Assembly: GCA_900766495.1 (NCBI GenBank)
Contig: CAAFVM010000047.1
Coordinates: forward strand, 1-44,955
DNA: 44,955 nt
Origin: Clostridia bacterium
GTDB lineage: Bacteria; Bacillota; Clostridia; Christensenellales; Borkfalkiaceae
Direction: 5' to 3'
Translations under genes and position numbers: made by a program
Shown here: piece after piece, positions 15,775-24,617 of the stretch
How the letters are laid out: the number at the start of each line of letters is the position of its first letter
How positions within the stretch are numbered: the first letter of the stretch is position 1
Notes under the pieces: generated by a model
What the model was told of the DNA's origin: nothing
Seen by the model: only the letters and a program-made list of their open reading frames with translations
Databases searched by the model: none

Positions 15775-18700
15775 ATGAAAAAAATGACCATTGACGGTAA
15801 CACCGCCGCGAGCCACGTTGCGTACGCGTTCTCGGAAGTAGCGGCGATTTACCCGATAACTCCCTCTTCCCCCATGGCGGAAGTTGCGGACGAATGGGCT
15901 ACCGCAGGCAGAACCAACATGTTCGGTCAGAAATTAAGACTTGCCGAAATGCAGTCGGAAGCGGGTGCCGCGGGCGCGGTTCACGGTTCTCTTTCGGCGG
16001 GCGCGCTCACCGTTACCTACACCGCGAGCCAGGGCTTGCTCCTTATGATTCCGAATATGTACAAGATAGCGGGCGAATTGCTGCCCACCGTTTTCCACGT
16101 AAGCGCACGTGCGGTTGCGGGACACGCTCTTAACATTTTCGGCGACCATTCCGACGTTATGGCTTGCCGCCAGACCGGTTTTGCAATGCTCGCTTCGGCT
16201 TCGGTTCAGGAAGTTATGGATTTGGCTTTGGTAGCTCACCTTTCCACTTTAAAATCAAAAGTTCCTTTCCTGCACTTCTTCGACGGTTTCAGAACCAGCC
16301 ACGAAGTTCAGAAAATCGACGCCATCGAATATGACGAAATGAAAAAACTCGTAGATATGAAAGATATCGAAGAGTTCAGAACCCGCGCGCTCAACCCCGA
16401 CCACCCCATTCAGAAAGGTACCGCGCAAAACGCGGACATTTACTTCCAGAATAAGGAAGCGGCTAACAAATATTACGACGCGGTTCCCGAAATCGTTCAG
16501 AAAATGATGGATAAGGTGTCGAAACTCACCGGAAGAAGCTATCATCTGTTCGACTATGTGGGTGCTCCCGACGCCGACAAAATCATTATTATAATGGGCA
16601 GCGGCGCGGATTGCGTTGAAGAAACCATTAACAAACTTAACGCAAACGGTCATAAATACGGCTTGCTTAAAGTTCGCCTTTACAGACCTTTCTATGCGAA
16701 AGCTTTCATAAAAGCAATTCCCAAAACGGTTAAGAAAATCGCCGTATTAGACAGAACCAAAGAAGCCGGTTCGTTGGGCGAACCTCTTTACCTCGACGTA
16801 TGCACCGCTCTTGCCGAAGCCAAAAAGCGCATAACCGTTGTAGGCGGCAGATACGGTTTGGGCTCCAAAGAGTTCAACCCCTCGATGGTTCTTTCCATTT
16901 ACAAAAACCTCGAACTCGATAAACCCAAGAACCATTTCACCGTCGGTATTTACGACGATATTACCAATACTTCGCTCGATTTCTCGGAAAAATACGACGC
17001 GGCACCCGCCGGCACCGTTTCGTGCAAGTTCTATGGTTTAGGTTCCGACGGTACCGTAGGCGCGAACAAGAACTCCATAAAGATTATAGGCGACCACACC
17101 GACAAATTCGTTCAGGGTTATTTCTTCTACGATTCCAAAAAGTCGGGCGGCATAACCGTTTCGCACCTGCGTTTCGGCGATAAACCCATTCAGTCTTCTT
17201 ACCTTATAGACGCCGCGGACTTCATTGCCTGCCATAACCCCTCTTACGTTACCCGTTACGACATGGTAAGCGACCTTAAAGAGGGCGGCAAGTTCCTGCT
17301 TAACTGCGCATGGACGAACGAAGAGCTTAACAAACATCTTCCCGCCGCAATGAAAAACGCTCTTGCCAAAAAGCACGCCGAACTTTACGTTATCGACGCG
17401 TTGAAAGTGGCTATAGGCGCAGGCAGCCCCAAGTCGCAGAACATGGTTTTGCAGGCTGCATTCTTTAAAATAGCCAACATTATTCCTTACGATCAAGCCG
17501 AAGTTTACATGAAAGAAAAGGTTAAAGTAACCTACGGCAAAAAAGGCGACGCCGTTGTTAAAGCTAACTGCGACGCTATAGACGCGGCTGTTGCAAACCT
17601 CCGCAAAGTGGAAGTTTCCGCCGACTGGGCTACCTGCACCGAGGGCGCAGAAGCCATTAAAGTTGCCGACAACGCTTACTTCAAAACCGTTCTTCACCCC
17701 ATTCTTTCGCTCGAGGGCGACAAGCTTCCCGCTTCCGCTTTCAATCCCGACGGAACCGTTCCTACCGGCACGACCAAGTTCGAAAAACGCGGCGTAGCGG
17801 TAAAACTGCCTGTTTGGAGCGCGGAAAAGTGCATACAGTGCAACCAATGCTCGTTCGTATGCCCGCACGCCACTTTACGCCCCGTTCTGTTTAAAGACGA
17901 AACCGAAAAACCCGCAACTTTCGAATCGAAAGCGGCTATCGGAATGAAAGGCTATCAGTTCAGAATGCAGGTATCCCCGCTCGACTGTATGGGTTGCGGC
18001 GTTTGCGCAAACATCTGCCCCGCCAAAGAAAAAGCCATCGAAATGGTTCCGTTCGAAAAAGTGGTTGCAAACGAAGAAATCAACTACGAGTTTGCAGAGA
18101 ACCTGCCCGCAGTGGATACTTCCGCTTACAAGAAGACCACCGTTAAAGGCAGCCAGTTCAATCAGCCGCTCTTCGAATTCTCTGGCGCGTGCGCAGGCTG
18201 CGGCGAAACTCCTTATATCAAGGTTATAACCCAGCTTTACGGCGACAGAATGCTTATAAGCAACGCCACCGGCTGCTCGTCGATTTACGGCGGCTCCGCT
18301 CCTACCTGCCCCTACACCAAGAACGCCGAGGGTAAAGGTCCCGCATGGGCTAACTCGTTGTTCGAAGACAACGCCGAACACGGTTACGGATATTACCTTG
18401 CCTACTCCGCGCGCAGGGAAAAACTTGCCGCAGATATGGAAAAAGCTTTGGAACTCGGAGCTAAAGGTAAAATCAAAAAAGCATTTACCGAATGGCTTGA
18501 AAACAGAAAGAGCGCGGACGTAACCAAAGAAATTGCCAAAGTGGTAAGCGAAGAAATAGCTTCCTCTATAAAGAATTCGCGCGGCGAACTCAAACTGGTT
18601 CTTAAAGAAATTGAAGCCGAACAGGATTGCATCGTTAAAAAATCCATATGGATTATAGGCGGCGACGGCTGGGCTTACGATATAGGTTACGGCGGACTTG

Positions 18701-19278
18701 ACCACGTTCTCGCGCAGGACGTAGACGTAAACGTTCTCGTTCTCGACACCGAAGTTTACTCGAACACCGGCGGACAGGCTTCTAAATCCACTCCTACCGG
18801 CTCGGTTGCCAAATTTGCCGCCGGCGGTAAGAGAGTTAAGAAGAAAGACCTTGGTATGATGGCTATGAGCTACGGCTACGTTTACGTTGCTCAATGCTCG
18901 ATGGGCGCTAATAAACAGCAGTTCCTTAACTCTATTACCGAAGCCGAAAGCTACGACGGACCGTCGCTGGTTATTTGCTACGCACCCTGCATCAACCACG
19001 GTATTAACATGACCAACTCGCAGGCGGAAGAAAAGAAAGCAGTAGATTGCGGTTACTGGCATCTTTACAGATACAACCCGTCGGTTACCGAGGGTAATCC
19101 CTTCTCGCTCGACAGCAAAGATCCCGTCGAAAGTTATCAGGACTTCCTTATGGGCGAAACCAGATACACCAGTCTTAAAAAAGCTAAACCCGAACTTGCA
19201 GCTCAACTTTTCGAAAAAGCCGAAGAAGAAAACGCCGCAAGACTTGAAAAATACAAAAAGCTTGCAGAAAAAGACTGA
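15775..19278 (+). CDS. nifJ: Pyruvate:ferredoxin (flavodoxin) oxidoreductase
   Basis: Oxidises pyruvate with CoA to acetyl-CoA and CO2 while reducing ferredoxin, the central step of anaerobic pyruvate metabolism in Clostridia. The 1167-residue single-chain enzyme has the usual domain order: pyrimidine-binding domain with ITPSSPMAE (near 22), CoA-contact and linker domains, two [4Fe-4S] sets CIQCNQCSFVCP (near 685) and CMGCGVCANICP (near 739), the proximal-cluster cysteines beginning CAGCGETPYIK (near 805), and the TPP diphosphate motif GDGWAYDIGYGG (near 963). All eight ferredoxin-domain cysteines are present. The SD CGGAGG is nine bases before the ATG. It is monocistronic with its own promoter and terminator. 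Codon use is strongly biased, as for a highly expressed gene. Confidence 0.97.
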   Translation: MKKMTIDGNTAASHVAYAFSEVAAIYPITPSSPMAEVADEWATAGRTNMFGQKLRLAEMQSEAGAAGAVHGSLSAGALTVTYTASQGLLLMIPNMYKIAGELLPTVFHVSARAVAGHALNIFGDHSDVMACRQTGFAMLASASVQEVMDLALVAHLSTLKSKVPFLHFFDGFRTSHEVQKIDAIEYDEMKKLVDMKDIEEFRTRALNPDHPIQKGTAQNADIYFQNKEAANKYYDAVPEIVQKMMDKVSKLTGRSYHLFDYVGAPDADKIIIIMGSGADCVEETINKLNANGHKYGLLKVRLYRPFYAKAFIKAIPKTVKKIAVLDRTKEAGSLGEPLYLDVCTALAEAKKRITVVGGRYGLGSKEFNPSMVLSIYKNLELDKPKNHFTVGIYDDITNTSLDFSEKYDAAPAGTVSCKFYGLGSDGTVGANKNSIKIIGDHTDKFVQGYFFYDSKKSGGITVSHLRFGDKPIQSSYLIDAADFIACHNPSYVTRYDMVSDLKEGGKFLLNCAWTNEELNKHLPAAMKNALAKKHAELYVIDALKVAIGAGSPKSQNMVLQAAFFKIANIIPYDQAEVYMKEKVKVTYGKKGDAVVKANCDAIDAAVANLRKVEVSADWATCTEGAEAIKVADNAYFKTVLHPILSLEGDKLPASAFNPDGTVPTGTTKFEKRGVAVKLPVWSAEKCIQCNQCSFVCPHATLRPVLFKDETEKPATFESKAAIGMKGYQFRMQVSPLDCMGCGVCANICPAKEKAIEMVPFEKVVANEEINYEFAENLPAVDTSAYKKTTVKGSQFNQPLFEFSGACAGCGETPYIKVITQLYGDRMLISNATGCSSIYGGSAPTCPYTKNAEGKGPAWANSLFEDNAEHGYGYYLAYSARREKLAADMEKALELGAKGKIKKAFTEWLENRKSADVTKEIAKVVSEEIASSIKNSRGELKLVLKEIEAEQDCIVKKSIWIIGGDGWAYDIGYGGLDHVLAQDVDVNVLVLDTEVYSNTGGQASKSTPTGSVAKFAAGGKRVKKKDLGMMAMSYGYVYVAQCSMGANKQQFLNSITEAESYDGPSLVICYAPCINHGINMTNSQAEEKKAVDCGYWHLYRYNPSVTEGNPFSLDSKDPVESYQDFLMGETRYTSLKKAKPELAAQLFEKAEEENAARLEKYKKLAEKD

Positions 19279-19310
19279 TATAGTTTTTTTGACAACCTTA
19301 TAAACTAACA

Positions 19311-19349
19311 AAAAACGCAGTTTTCTTGTTTTTAGAAAACTGCGTTTTT
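19311..19349 (+). terminator. Terminator after nifJ
   Basis: AAAAACGCAGTTTTCT and its exact complement form a 16-bp stem around a seven-base loop with a T-rich tail. Confidence 0.9.
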
Positions 19350-19382
19350 ATTTTTGTTTTTTTTTAAATGGTGATATAGTAT

Positions 19383-19772
19383 TTCTTTGCCCTCGCGGCA
19401 CAATACATAAACTACAGAAACACTATGCCGCGGGGAAGAAAAAATCGTTTCAACTAAATTTCTCTACTTCGCTCGGAATGACACAATAGTGCACCATCAG
19501 ACAAAGCGCGGGCGACCACTGGTCGCCCCTACGAAAAACAGTGAACCAGTTGTTTTTTTGCCCCATTCCCTTTTTTTTCTGTTATGTTGAGCAAGCTAAG
19601 CGCGTCGAAACATCTCGCGGAAGCGTTGCAGGAATAACAGAACAGCTTAACCCTCGTGGCGGAAAACCTATACAACAGAACAACCCTGTCGAGGAAAATT
19701 AAAAAAAAACTAACCCTCGCGGCGGAAAAACTAAATTATAGAAACACCATGCCGCGGGGAATTAGAAAGGTA
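19383..19772. repeat. Cluster of nested dispersed repeats
   Basis: Two inverted-repeat blocks of about 50 bases (CCTCGCGGCA ... TGCCGCGGGG, at 19389-19436 and near 19709-19760) bracket further units: a CGCTCGGAATGACA block, the palindrome GGGCGACCACTGGTCGCCC (19510-19528), and ATGTTGAGCAAGC...CGAAACATCTCGCGG. Similar blocks occur at 6.0-6.3 kb. No coding signal. It separates nifJ from the convergent rsmG gene. Confidence 0.7.
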
Positions 19773-20477
19773 TCAGAGGGGGCGCTTTAATATTTTTTTA
19801 TATTCGCGGGGGTATTTTTGCGGCGTTTGAGCCAACTTTTCCACAATAATAACCGCGCGTTCGCCGCCTTCAACTTCTCCGTCAACGTTTAAAAGAGTGT
19901 ATTTTTTTATTTCTTTTATAGCGCAGTTAAGTTCTTTAAGCGCGTTTTTCGCAGAATTTATTTCTTCTTCGGAGTAATTCTTATAAAAAACGCATTTTCC
20001 GCCCTGTTTTAAAAACGGCACGCAAAGTTCAAGCAAAATTTTAAGTTCGGCAACGGCGCGCGCGGTAACGACGTCGAACTGCTCGCGATATGCACAATTA
20101 AAAGCGAGTTGTTCACAACGCGCGTTGATAACTTCGAAATTTTCAAACGCAAGCCTTTGTTTAACGGCTTTTAAAAACTCGCATTTTTTCCCCGTGGCTT
20201 CAACCAAAGTAAGGTTTAAATTTTTATTATAAATTTTAAGCGGTACCGACGGAAATCCTCCGCCGGAACCTATTTCAATTATTTTTTTTCCGCCCGAAAA
20301 ATAATCTTTTCCCATAAGGCTATCGGCAAAATGTTTTATAAACACTTGATTTTCTTCGCGTATGGCGGTTACGTTGTACTTTAAATTTTCGCTTAATAAA
20401 AAATTACAAAATTCTTTATATTCGTTATATTGCTCGTCGGTTACGGTAATTCCGTTAATTAAAAAAGCCTGCTTCAT
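19773..20477 (-). CDS. rsmG: 16S rRNA (guanine-527-N7)-methyltransferase
   Basis: RsmG (GidB) methylates G527 of 16S rRNA using SAM. The 234-residue protein shows the Rossmann SAM-binding motif IEIGSGGGFPSVPL (68-81), the NLTLVEATGKKCEFL segment with the acidic ribose contact, and DVVTARAVAEL, all typical. The ATG at 20477 begins the family homology; it lies only seven bases past a TTGAAC-17-TAAAAT promoter, so the message may be leaderless. It faces away from oriC and is commonly found near the origin in Bacillota, usually beside parAB, which here lie 16 kb away on the other side. Confidence 0.95.
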   Translation of the reverse strand: MKQAFLINGITVTDEQYNEYKEFCNFLLSENLKYNVTAIREENQVFIKHFADSLMGKDYFSGGKKIIEIGSGGGFPSVPLKIYNKNLNLTLVEATGKKCEFLKAVKQRLAFENFEVINARCEQLAFNCAYREQFDVVTARAVAELKILLELCVPFLKQGGKCVFYKNYSEEEINSAKNALKELNCAIKEIKKYTLLNVDGEVEGGERAVIIVEKLAQTPQKYPREYKKILKRPL

Positions 20478-20484
20478 AAACCCT

Positions 20485-20513
20485 ATTTTAACACGTAAAA
20501 ACAAAAAGTTCAA
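20485..20513 (-). promoter_or_regulatory. rsmG promoter
   Basis: Minus-strand TTGAAC (20508-20513) and TAAAAT (20485-20490), 17-base spacing. Only seven bases separate the -10 from the ATG, so transcription should begin at or next to the start codon. Confidence 0.65.
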
Positions 20514-20520
20514 CCGTTTT

Positions 20521-20870
20521 TAACCTGTGCATAAATAAACGGTGGATAACTATTGCTTTTTGTGGATAACTTTATAATTTTTATTTTTAATACTAAATTT
20601 TAATTGCGTTTTCGGTAAAAAAAAACGCGAAAAGCCTGAACTCACATAAAGTTATAAAAAATGCGTAAGCACCCTTATTTAATTTGATTTTTTATTTCTA
20701 TTAATATATAATATATTATATAAAATAATGCGGTTGTGCGCTCATCGGCTGATTTTATAGCCGTTAACTTTTTTTATTTTTTAAAGGTAAAAACAAGTTG
20801 TCAACACGCGTTATCCACTTATTAACAACAAATTAAGAATTTATCCACGCGTTTATACACAGAATTTTTA
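20521..20870. other. Chromosomal replication origin (oriC)
   Basis: DnaA boxes cluster on both sides of an AT-rich stretch. Left: TGTGCATAA (20526-20534), GGTGGATAA (20541-20549) and the perfect TGTGGATAA (20561-20569). Right: TTATCCACT (20811-20819), TTATCCACG (20841-20849) and TTATACACA (20853-20861). Between them 20690-20750 is almost pure A and T and is a candidate unwinding element. Divergent rsmG and dnaN flank the region, as at many bacterial origins, but dnaA itself is absent. Confidence 0.85.
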
Positions 20871-20987
20871 TTTGTTTTTTAAGGTAAAATGCGAAATTTT
20901 TAAGATTTGCACATTTTAACTTCACCCTACTGTTAATAATACTGAATAAATAAAAAAATAATCTTATCATTCAAGGAGCGAGCGGAC

Positions 20988-22088
20988 ATGAAAACAATAG
21001 TAAAAGCGATAGACCTTTCGAACGCGGTTTTAAAAGTTGTAAAAGCCGTAAGCACGAAAGGGCAGAATCAGGCTTTGGAGTGCATTAAACTTTCCTGCCG
21101 GGGCGATAATTTAACTTTAACCGCTACCGATACCGAAATTGCGATTGAAAAAACAATAAGGGCAGAAACTTTCGTTGAAGGCAGCACTCTTGTTCCGGGC
21201 AGACTTTTTGCCGACTTTATTAAAAAACTCGAAGACGAGGACGATATTGAGCTGTTTTTGGAAAACAACATGCTTAAAATCACTTACAGCTCGTCGGAGG
21301 GTTATATTCAGGCGTTCGACCCCGAAGATTTTCCCGTTATTAATAAAGATATAAAAGAAAAATCTTTCACCATGCAACAGAAAGAATTTAAAAACATGGT
21401 TGCAAAAACCGCTTTCTGCTGTTTGCAGGACGACAGTCGTCCCGTATTGAAAGGTTGCCTTTTCGAAGAAGAAAACGGAGTGGTTACCTGCGTTGCGCTT
21501 GACGGTTTCCGCCTTGCTATGTGCAAAAAGCCGGTTAAAGAAGTTTACGGCAAAATTAAAGTTATAATCCCATCGCGCGCGCTTGGCGAAATAGTTCGTT
21601 TGTGCGAACGCGACGAAGATTACGTAACCGTAGTTTTGCAGGATAAAAATTTGTTGGTAGACGTTGACAACACCACTCTCGTGGCAAGGCTTTTAGAGGG
21701 CGATTACATAGACTATAAACAAATTATTCCCACCGATTTCGTTACCGTTTTCAAAGCCAACAAAGTTATTTTGGAAAACGCTATAGAAAGAGCTTCGGTT
21801 GTTGCGAGAGTTATGAAAAACCTCGTTAAGCTCGACGTTAAAGAAAATTCGGTTAACATTACCGCGAATTCGGAAAAAGGTAACGTAAACGAAAACGTTC
21901 TTATAAGCCTCGAGGGCAAGGACATAACCATAGCGTTTAACAGTAAATACATACTCGACGCGCTTCACGCAATCGACGACGATTTTGTAAAAGTGTCGCT
22001 TAACACTCCCATTTCGCCCTGCATTATAAAGCCCAACGGTTCGGACGACAGCCTTTATTTGGTACTTCCCATAAGAATTAATTCTTAA
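20988..22088 (+). CDS. dnaN: DNA polymerase III sliding clamp (beta subunit)
   Basis: The clamp encircles DNA and tethers the replicative polymerase; it also binds many repair factors. The 366-residue protein has the three repeated clamp domains and conserved segments such as GRLFADFIKKL, RPVLKGCLFEE, DGFRLAMCKK and the C-terminal ending YLVLPIRI. Its length is typical. The SD AAGGAG is nine bases before the ATG. It is the first gene after oriC, a place normally shared with dnaA upstream. There is a separate promoter for rpmH after it. Confidence 0.97.
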   Translation: MKTIVKAIDLSNAVLKVVKAVSTKGQNQALECIKLSCRGDNLTLTATDTEIAIEKTIRAETFVEGSTLVPGRLFADFIKKLEDEDDIELFLENNMLKITYSSSEGYIQAFDPEDFPVINKDIKEKSFTMQQKEFKNMVAKTAFCCLQDDSRPVLKGCLFEEENGVVTCVALDGFRLAMCKKPVKEVYGKIKVIIPSRALGEIVRLCERDEDYVTVVLQDKNLLVDVDNTTLVARLLEGDYIDYKQIIPTDFVTVFKANKVILENAIERASVVARVMKNLVKLDVKENSVNITANSEKGNVNENVLISLEGKDITIAFNSKYILDALHAIDDDFVKVSLNTPISPCIIKPNGSDDSLYLVLPIRINS

Positions 22089-22166
22089 AAACAGCGGCAA
22101 AGTTATAAAAAATATATAAAAACTTAAAAATTAGTTTAACAGCGGAGTATAAAGCGGTGAAAACCG

Positions 22167-22195
22167 TTGACAAAGCCGCAAAAAATAAATAAAAT
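22167..22195 (+). promoter_or_regulatory. rpmH operon promoter
   Basis: TTGACA (22167-22172) and TAAAAT (22190-22195), 17-base spacing, between dnaN and rpmH. Confidence 0.8.
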
Positions 22196-22203
22196 AAAAA
22201 TCG

Positions 22204-22220
22204 TATCGGAAAAGCCGATA
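22204..22220 (+). promoter_or_regulatory. Hairpin near the rpmH Shine-Dalgarno
   Basis: TATCGG and CCGATA (6 bp) around AAAAG, ending four bases before AGGAG. It falls almost at the predicted 5' end of the message. Confidence 0.55.
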
Positions 22221-22237
22221 AAATAGGAGAACTAACA

Positions 22238-22372
22238 ATGAAAAGAACTTACCAACCCAAGAAAAGACAGAGAAACAAAGTACACGGTTTCAGAAAAAGA
22301 ATGCAGACTAAAAGCGGCAGAAACGTTTTGAAGAGAAGAAGAGATAAAGGTCGTCATAAACTTTCTGCGTAA
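22238..22372 (+). CDS. rpmH: 50S ribosomal protein L34
   Basis: A 44-residue, highly basic protein beginning MKRTYQPKKRQRNKVHGF and ending GRHKLSA, the canonical L34 sequence and length. AGGAG precedes the ATG. It is the first gene of rpmH-rnpA-yidD-yidC-jag, transcribed away from oriC and in the same direction as dnaN, unlike the more common divergent arrangement. Confidence 0.98.
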   Translation: MKRTYQPKKRQRNKVHGFRKRMQTKSGRNVLKRRRDKGRHKLSA

Positions 22373-22384
22373 GACGTAAATAAT

Positions 22385-22738
22385 TTGGATAACAGATTAA
22401 AAAGAAAAAGCGATTTCGATTTATTATTCAGAAAAGGAAAAAAAGTTTACGGAAAACGCCTTTTTATGGTTTATTTAAAAAAGAATGACCTAAAAATAGG
22501 CTTTTCCGTAAGCAAAAAAAACGGCGGCGCGGTCGTCAGAAACAGAATAAAAAGATTATTTCGCGCAATATCGCGCGAATTTTTGCCTTTACTGAAAGAT
22601 AATTATTATATAGTGTTCGTCCCCAAAGTTTCGGATGTCTACGACTATACCGAACTTAAAAAGGATGTTTTTGCCGTTTTAACTCGTGAAAATATGGTTT
22701 TAAATGATGATAAATCGGTTGCTGATTCGCATTCTTAA
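22385..22738 (+). CDS. rnpA: Ribonuclease P protein component
   Basis: The 117-residue basic protein subunit of RNase P, which helps the catalytic RNA bind tRNA precursors. It shows the RNR-type motif GGAVVRNRIKRLFRAISRE and the N-terminal KRKSDFDLLFRKGKK. The start is a TTG 13 bases after the rpmH stop; it is in the same frame as rpmH, and no other start codon or clear SD exists between them, so translation is probably coupled to rpmH. Its 3' end overlaps yidD by 35 bases. It needs the RNase P RNA, which is not in the window. Confidence 0.94.
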   Translation: MDNRLKRKSDFDLLFRKGKKVYGKRLFMVYLKKNDLKIGFSVSKKNGGAVVRNRIKRLFRAISREFLPLLKDNYYIVFVPKVSDVYDYTELKKDVFAVLTRENMVLNDDKSVADSHS

Positions 22739-22949
22739 ATTTTATAAAAAATATATTTCGAAAGGGCTTAACACGGGGTGCATTTTTAAACCCACTTGCA
22801 GCGAATACGCTATGGACGCCCTTTACAAATATAATTTTTTTAAAGCTACGGCGCTTATTATGTACAGAATTTTGCGCTGTAATTCCCTTAACAAAGGCGG
22901 TTTTGACCCCGTCCCCGACGACCCAAAAATAAAAAAATGGCTTTATTGA
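22704..22949 (+). CDS. yidD: Membrane protein insertion efficiency factor YidD
   Basis: An 81-residue protein of the YidD family, with an amphipathic basic N-terminus (LLIRILKFYKKYISKG), the cysteine-containing motif CIFKPTCSEYAMDAL, and RILRCNSLNKGGFDPVP near the end. It assists YidC/Sec insertion at the inner face of the membrane. Two adjacent ATG codons open the frame; it overlaps rnpA, a common arrangement. Its stop codon lies inside a hairpin that leads into the yidC SD. Confidence 0.94.
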   Translation: MMINRLLIRILKFYKKYISKGLNTGCIFKPTCSEYAMDALYKYNFFKATALIMYRILRCNSLNKGGFDPVPDDPKIKKWLY

Positions 22950-22956
22950 AAGCCAT
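22937..22956 (+). promoter_or_regulatory. Hairpin across the yidD stop, abutting the yidC Shine-Dalgarno
   Basis: ATGGCTTT and AAAGCCAT (8 bp) around ATTG, ending one base before AGGAG. The stem contains the end of the yidD frame, so ribosomes ending yidD would melt it; this could couple the two genes. Confidence 0.6.
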
Positions 22957-22966
22957 CAGGAGTTAA

Positions 22967-24550
22967 ATGAATTTTTTAACGAGTATTCTATCGGTTGCGG
23001 CGAGTAACGTTGACACCATAAAGAACGTTATTCAAATCGACTGGCTGGGAAACATAATTAAGTGGCTTATAGAGGGATGCCACAGCATAGGCTTGGGTAT
23101 TATAGTTTTTACATTGATTTTAAAACTCATAACCCTGCCGTTTGACGTGATTTCGCGCGTTTCCACCAAAAAAAATTCCGTAAAAATGGAACAAATGCGT
23201 CCTGAACTTGAAAAACTTCAACGTCAGTACGCTAACAATAAAGAACTTTATCAGAAAAAATTGCAAACGCTTTATAAAGAGAACGGTTACAGCATGTTTT
23301 CGGCATGTCTGCCCTCTTTATTGACTTTGATTATTTTTATAGTTGTTATAGGTCAGTTTTCAACGTATTCTAACTACGCCAACTTCGGCGTACTGTGCAA
23401 TATGTCGAACGCTTACCATCAAACGGTTGAAAGTTACGACCGGACCAACGGAACCGAATATATTATTTCGGTTGAAACCCCCTCTTCTGGCGAAGACGAA
23501 ACCGCCGTTACTAAAAGCAACTATATAAACGTTTATTACGTTTTTGAAAACGAAAAAAGCGATTTTATTAAGAATTTTGCGGCTAAAAGCGAATGGACGG
23601 TTAACATTAAAGAAAAATACAATTCGCTTTATACTCTTGCCGTAACCAACGAAAACATTAAAAAACTCGCAGCCGAAACCGAAAAAGGAAAATCTCTTGC
23701 CGAATACAGCGTAGGCGAAGACGGTCAGATAAAACACGTTGAGGGAACCGACGTTTACGAATTCAACAATTCGTTGTTTACGAAAATCGACGGAAATACA
23801 GAAACCTATATGACCGACGAAGAGATTATGCAAAAACTCTGCACTCAAATGGTGGAGTTTTACGCCAAACAAAACTATGAAGAGGTTGTTTTGGGCGCTG
23901 CGCGCAAAAAAGCCGCCGAAACGTTCAGAAATACCGAACTTGGATTTTTGTGGGTCAAAAACATATGGGCGCAGGATTTACCATGGGCGCACCCCGTTAA
24001 ATCGAAATTCAGCGAATACGGCTTCGTAAAAAATTCGGGCTGCATAGCTACATGCTCGGCAAGCTGCAAACAGTCCGACGAAAACCGCGTTGTTATGGAC
24101 GAAAAAGTTTATTCTGAAATAACCGCCGGGCTTTCGAAAGAAAAAAGCGAACCAAACGGCTATCTGATACTGGTAATTTTATCTATCGGTACCATGCTGG
24201 TTTCTCAAATTTTAATGCAGAAAACCAACAAGGCTCAAACCGAACTTTCTTCGGTTGACGGAGCCGACGGAACCGCCGCTCAATCGCAGAAAATGATGAC
24301 CTGGATGATGCCTGTTATGTTCGGCGTGTTCTCGTTTATGTACACCGCGTCGTTCTCGATTTACATCGTAGTCAGCTCGTTGTTTTCTACCCTTTCTACC
24401 CTGCTTATAAACTTGATTGTAGATAAAAAGTATGCCAAACTTGCCGAAAAACAGGCTTTGGAACTGGAAATGAAAAGAACCGGTAAAGGCTATATTTATC
24501 AGCAGGAAAAAGAGAAAGAAGGCAAAAAAGGCAAAAAGAAAAATAAGTAA
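22967..24550 (+). CDS. yidC: YidC/Oxa1-family membrane protein insertase, with large extracytoplasmic insertion
   Basis: YidC inserts and folds membrane proteins, with or without Sec. At 527 residues it is about twice the length of SpoIIIJ-type Gram-positive YidC. Hydrophobic segments lie near 35-60, 108-134, 398-418 and 443-485. The conserved FLWVKN..DLPW block (327-340) and the MMTWMMPVMFG block (443-453) identify the family. Between the second membrane segment and FLWVKN there is an extra stretch of about 185 charged residues (about 138-322), predicted to be outside the membrane. Lys53 (LILKLITLPF) stands where other YidC proteins have the groove arginine. There is no lipoprotein cysteine at the N-terminus. 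The C-terminus is a lysine-rich tail, suited to ribosome contact. The SD AGGAG is four bases before the ATG. Confidence 0.93.
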   Translation: MNFLTSILSVAASNVDTIKNVIQIDWLGNIIKWLIEGCHSIGLGIIVFTLILKLITLPFDVISRVSTKKNSVKMEQMRPELEKLQRQYANNKELYQKKLQTLYKENGYSMFSACLPSLLTLIIFIVVIGQFSTYSNYANFGVLCNMSNAYHQTVESYDRTNGTEYIISVETPSSGEDETAVTKSNYINVYYVFENEKSDFIKNFAAKSEWTVNIKEKYNSLYTLAVTNENIKKLAAETEKGKSLAEYSVGEDGQIKHVEGTDVYEFNNSLFTKIDGNTETYMTDEEIMQKLCTQMVEFYAKQNYEEVVLGAARKKAAETFRNTELGFLWVKNIWAQDLPWAHPVKSKFSEYGFVKNSGCIATCSASCKQSDENRVVMDEKVYSEITAGLSKEKSEPNGYLILVILSIGTMLVSQILMQKTNKAQTELSSVDGADGTAAQSQKMMTWMMPVMFGVFSFMYTASFSIYIVVSSLFSTLSTLLINLIVDKKYAKLAEKQALELEMKRTGKGYIYQQEKEKEGKKGKKKNK

Positions 24551-24554
24551 AAAA

Positions 24555-24601
24555 AAGCGGGAAAGATCCGCTTAAAATTATTCCGCTTTGTTAGTTGCGG
24601 A
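24555..24601 (+). promoter_or_regulatory. Two hairpins in the yidC-jag gap, one abutting the jag Shine-Dalgarno
   Basis: AAGCGG/CCGCTT (24555-24573) and TCCGC/GCGGA (24582-24601). The second ends one base before AAGGAG. The first has no long T-run, so it is not an evident terminator. The arms share sequence and could pair alternatively. Confidence 0.5.
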
Positions 24602-24617
24602 TAAGGAGTTTAAAATA

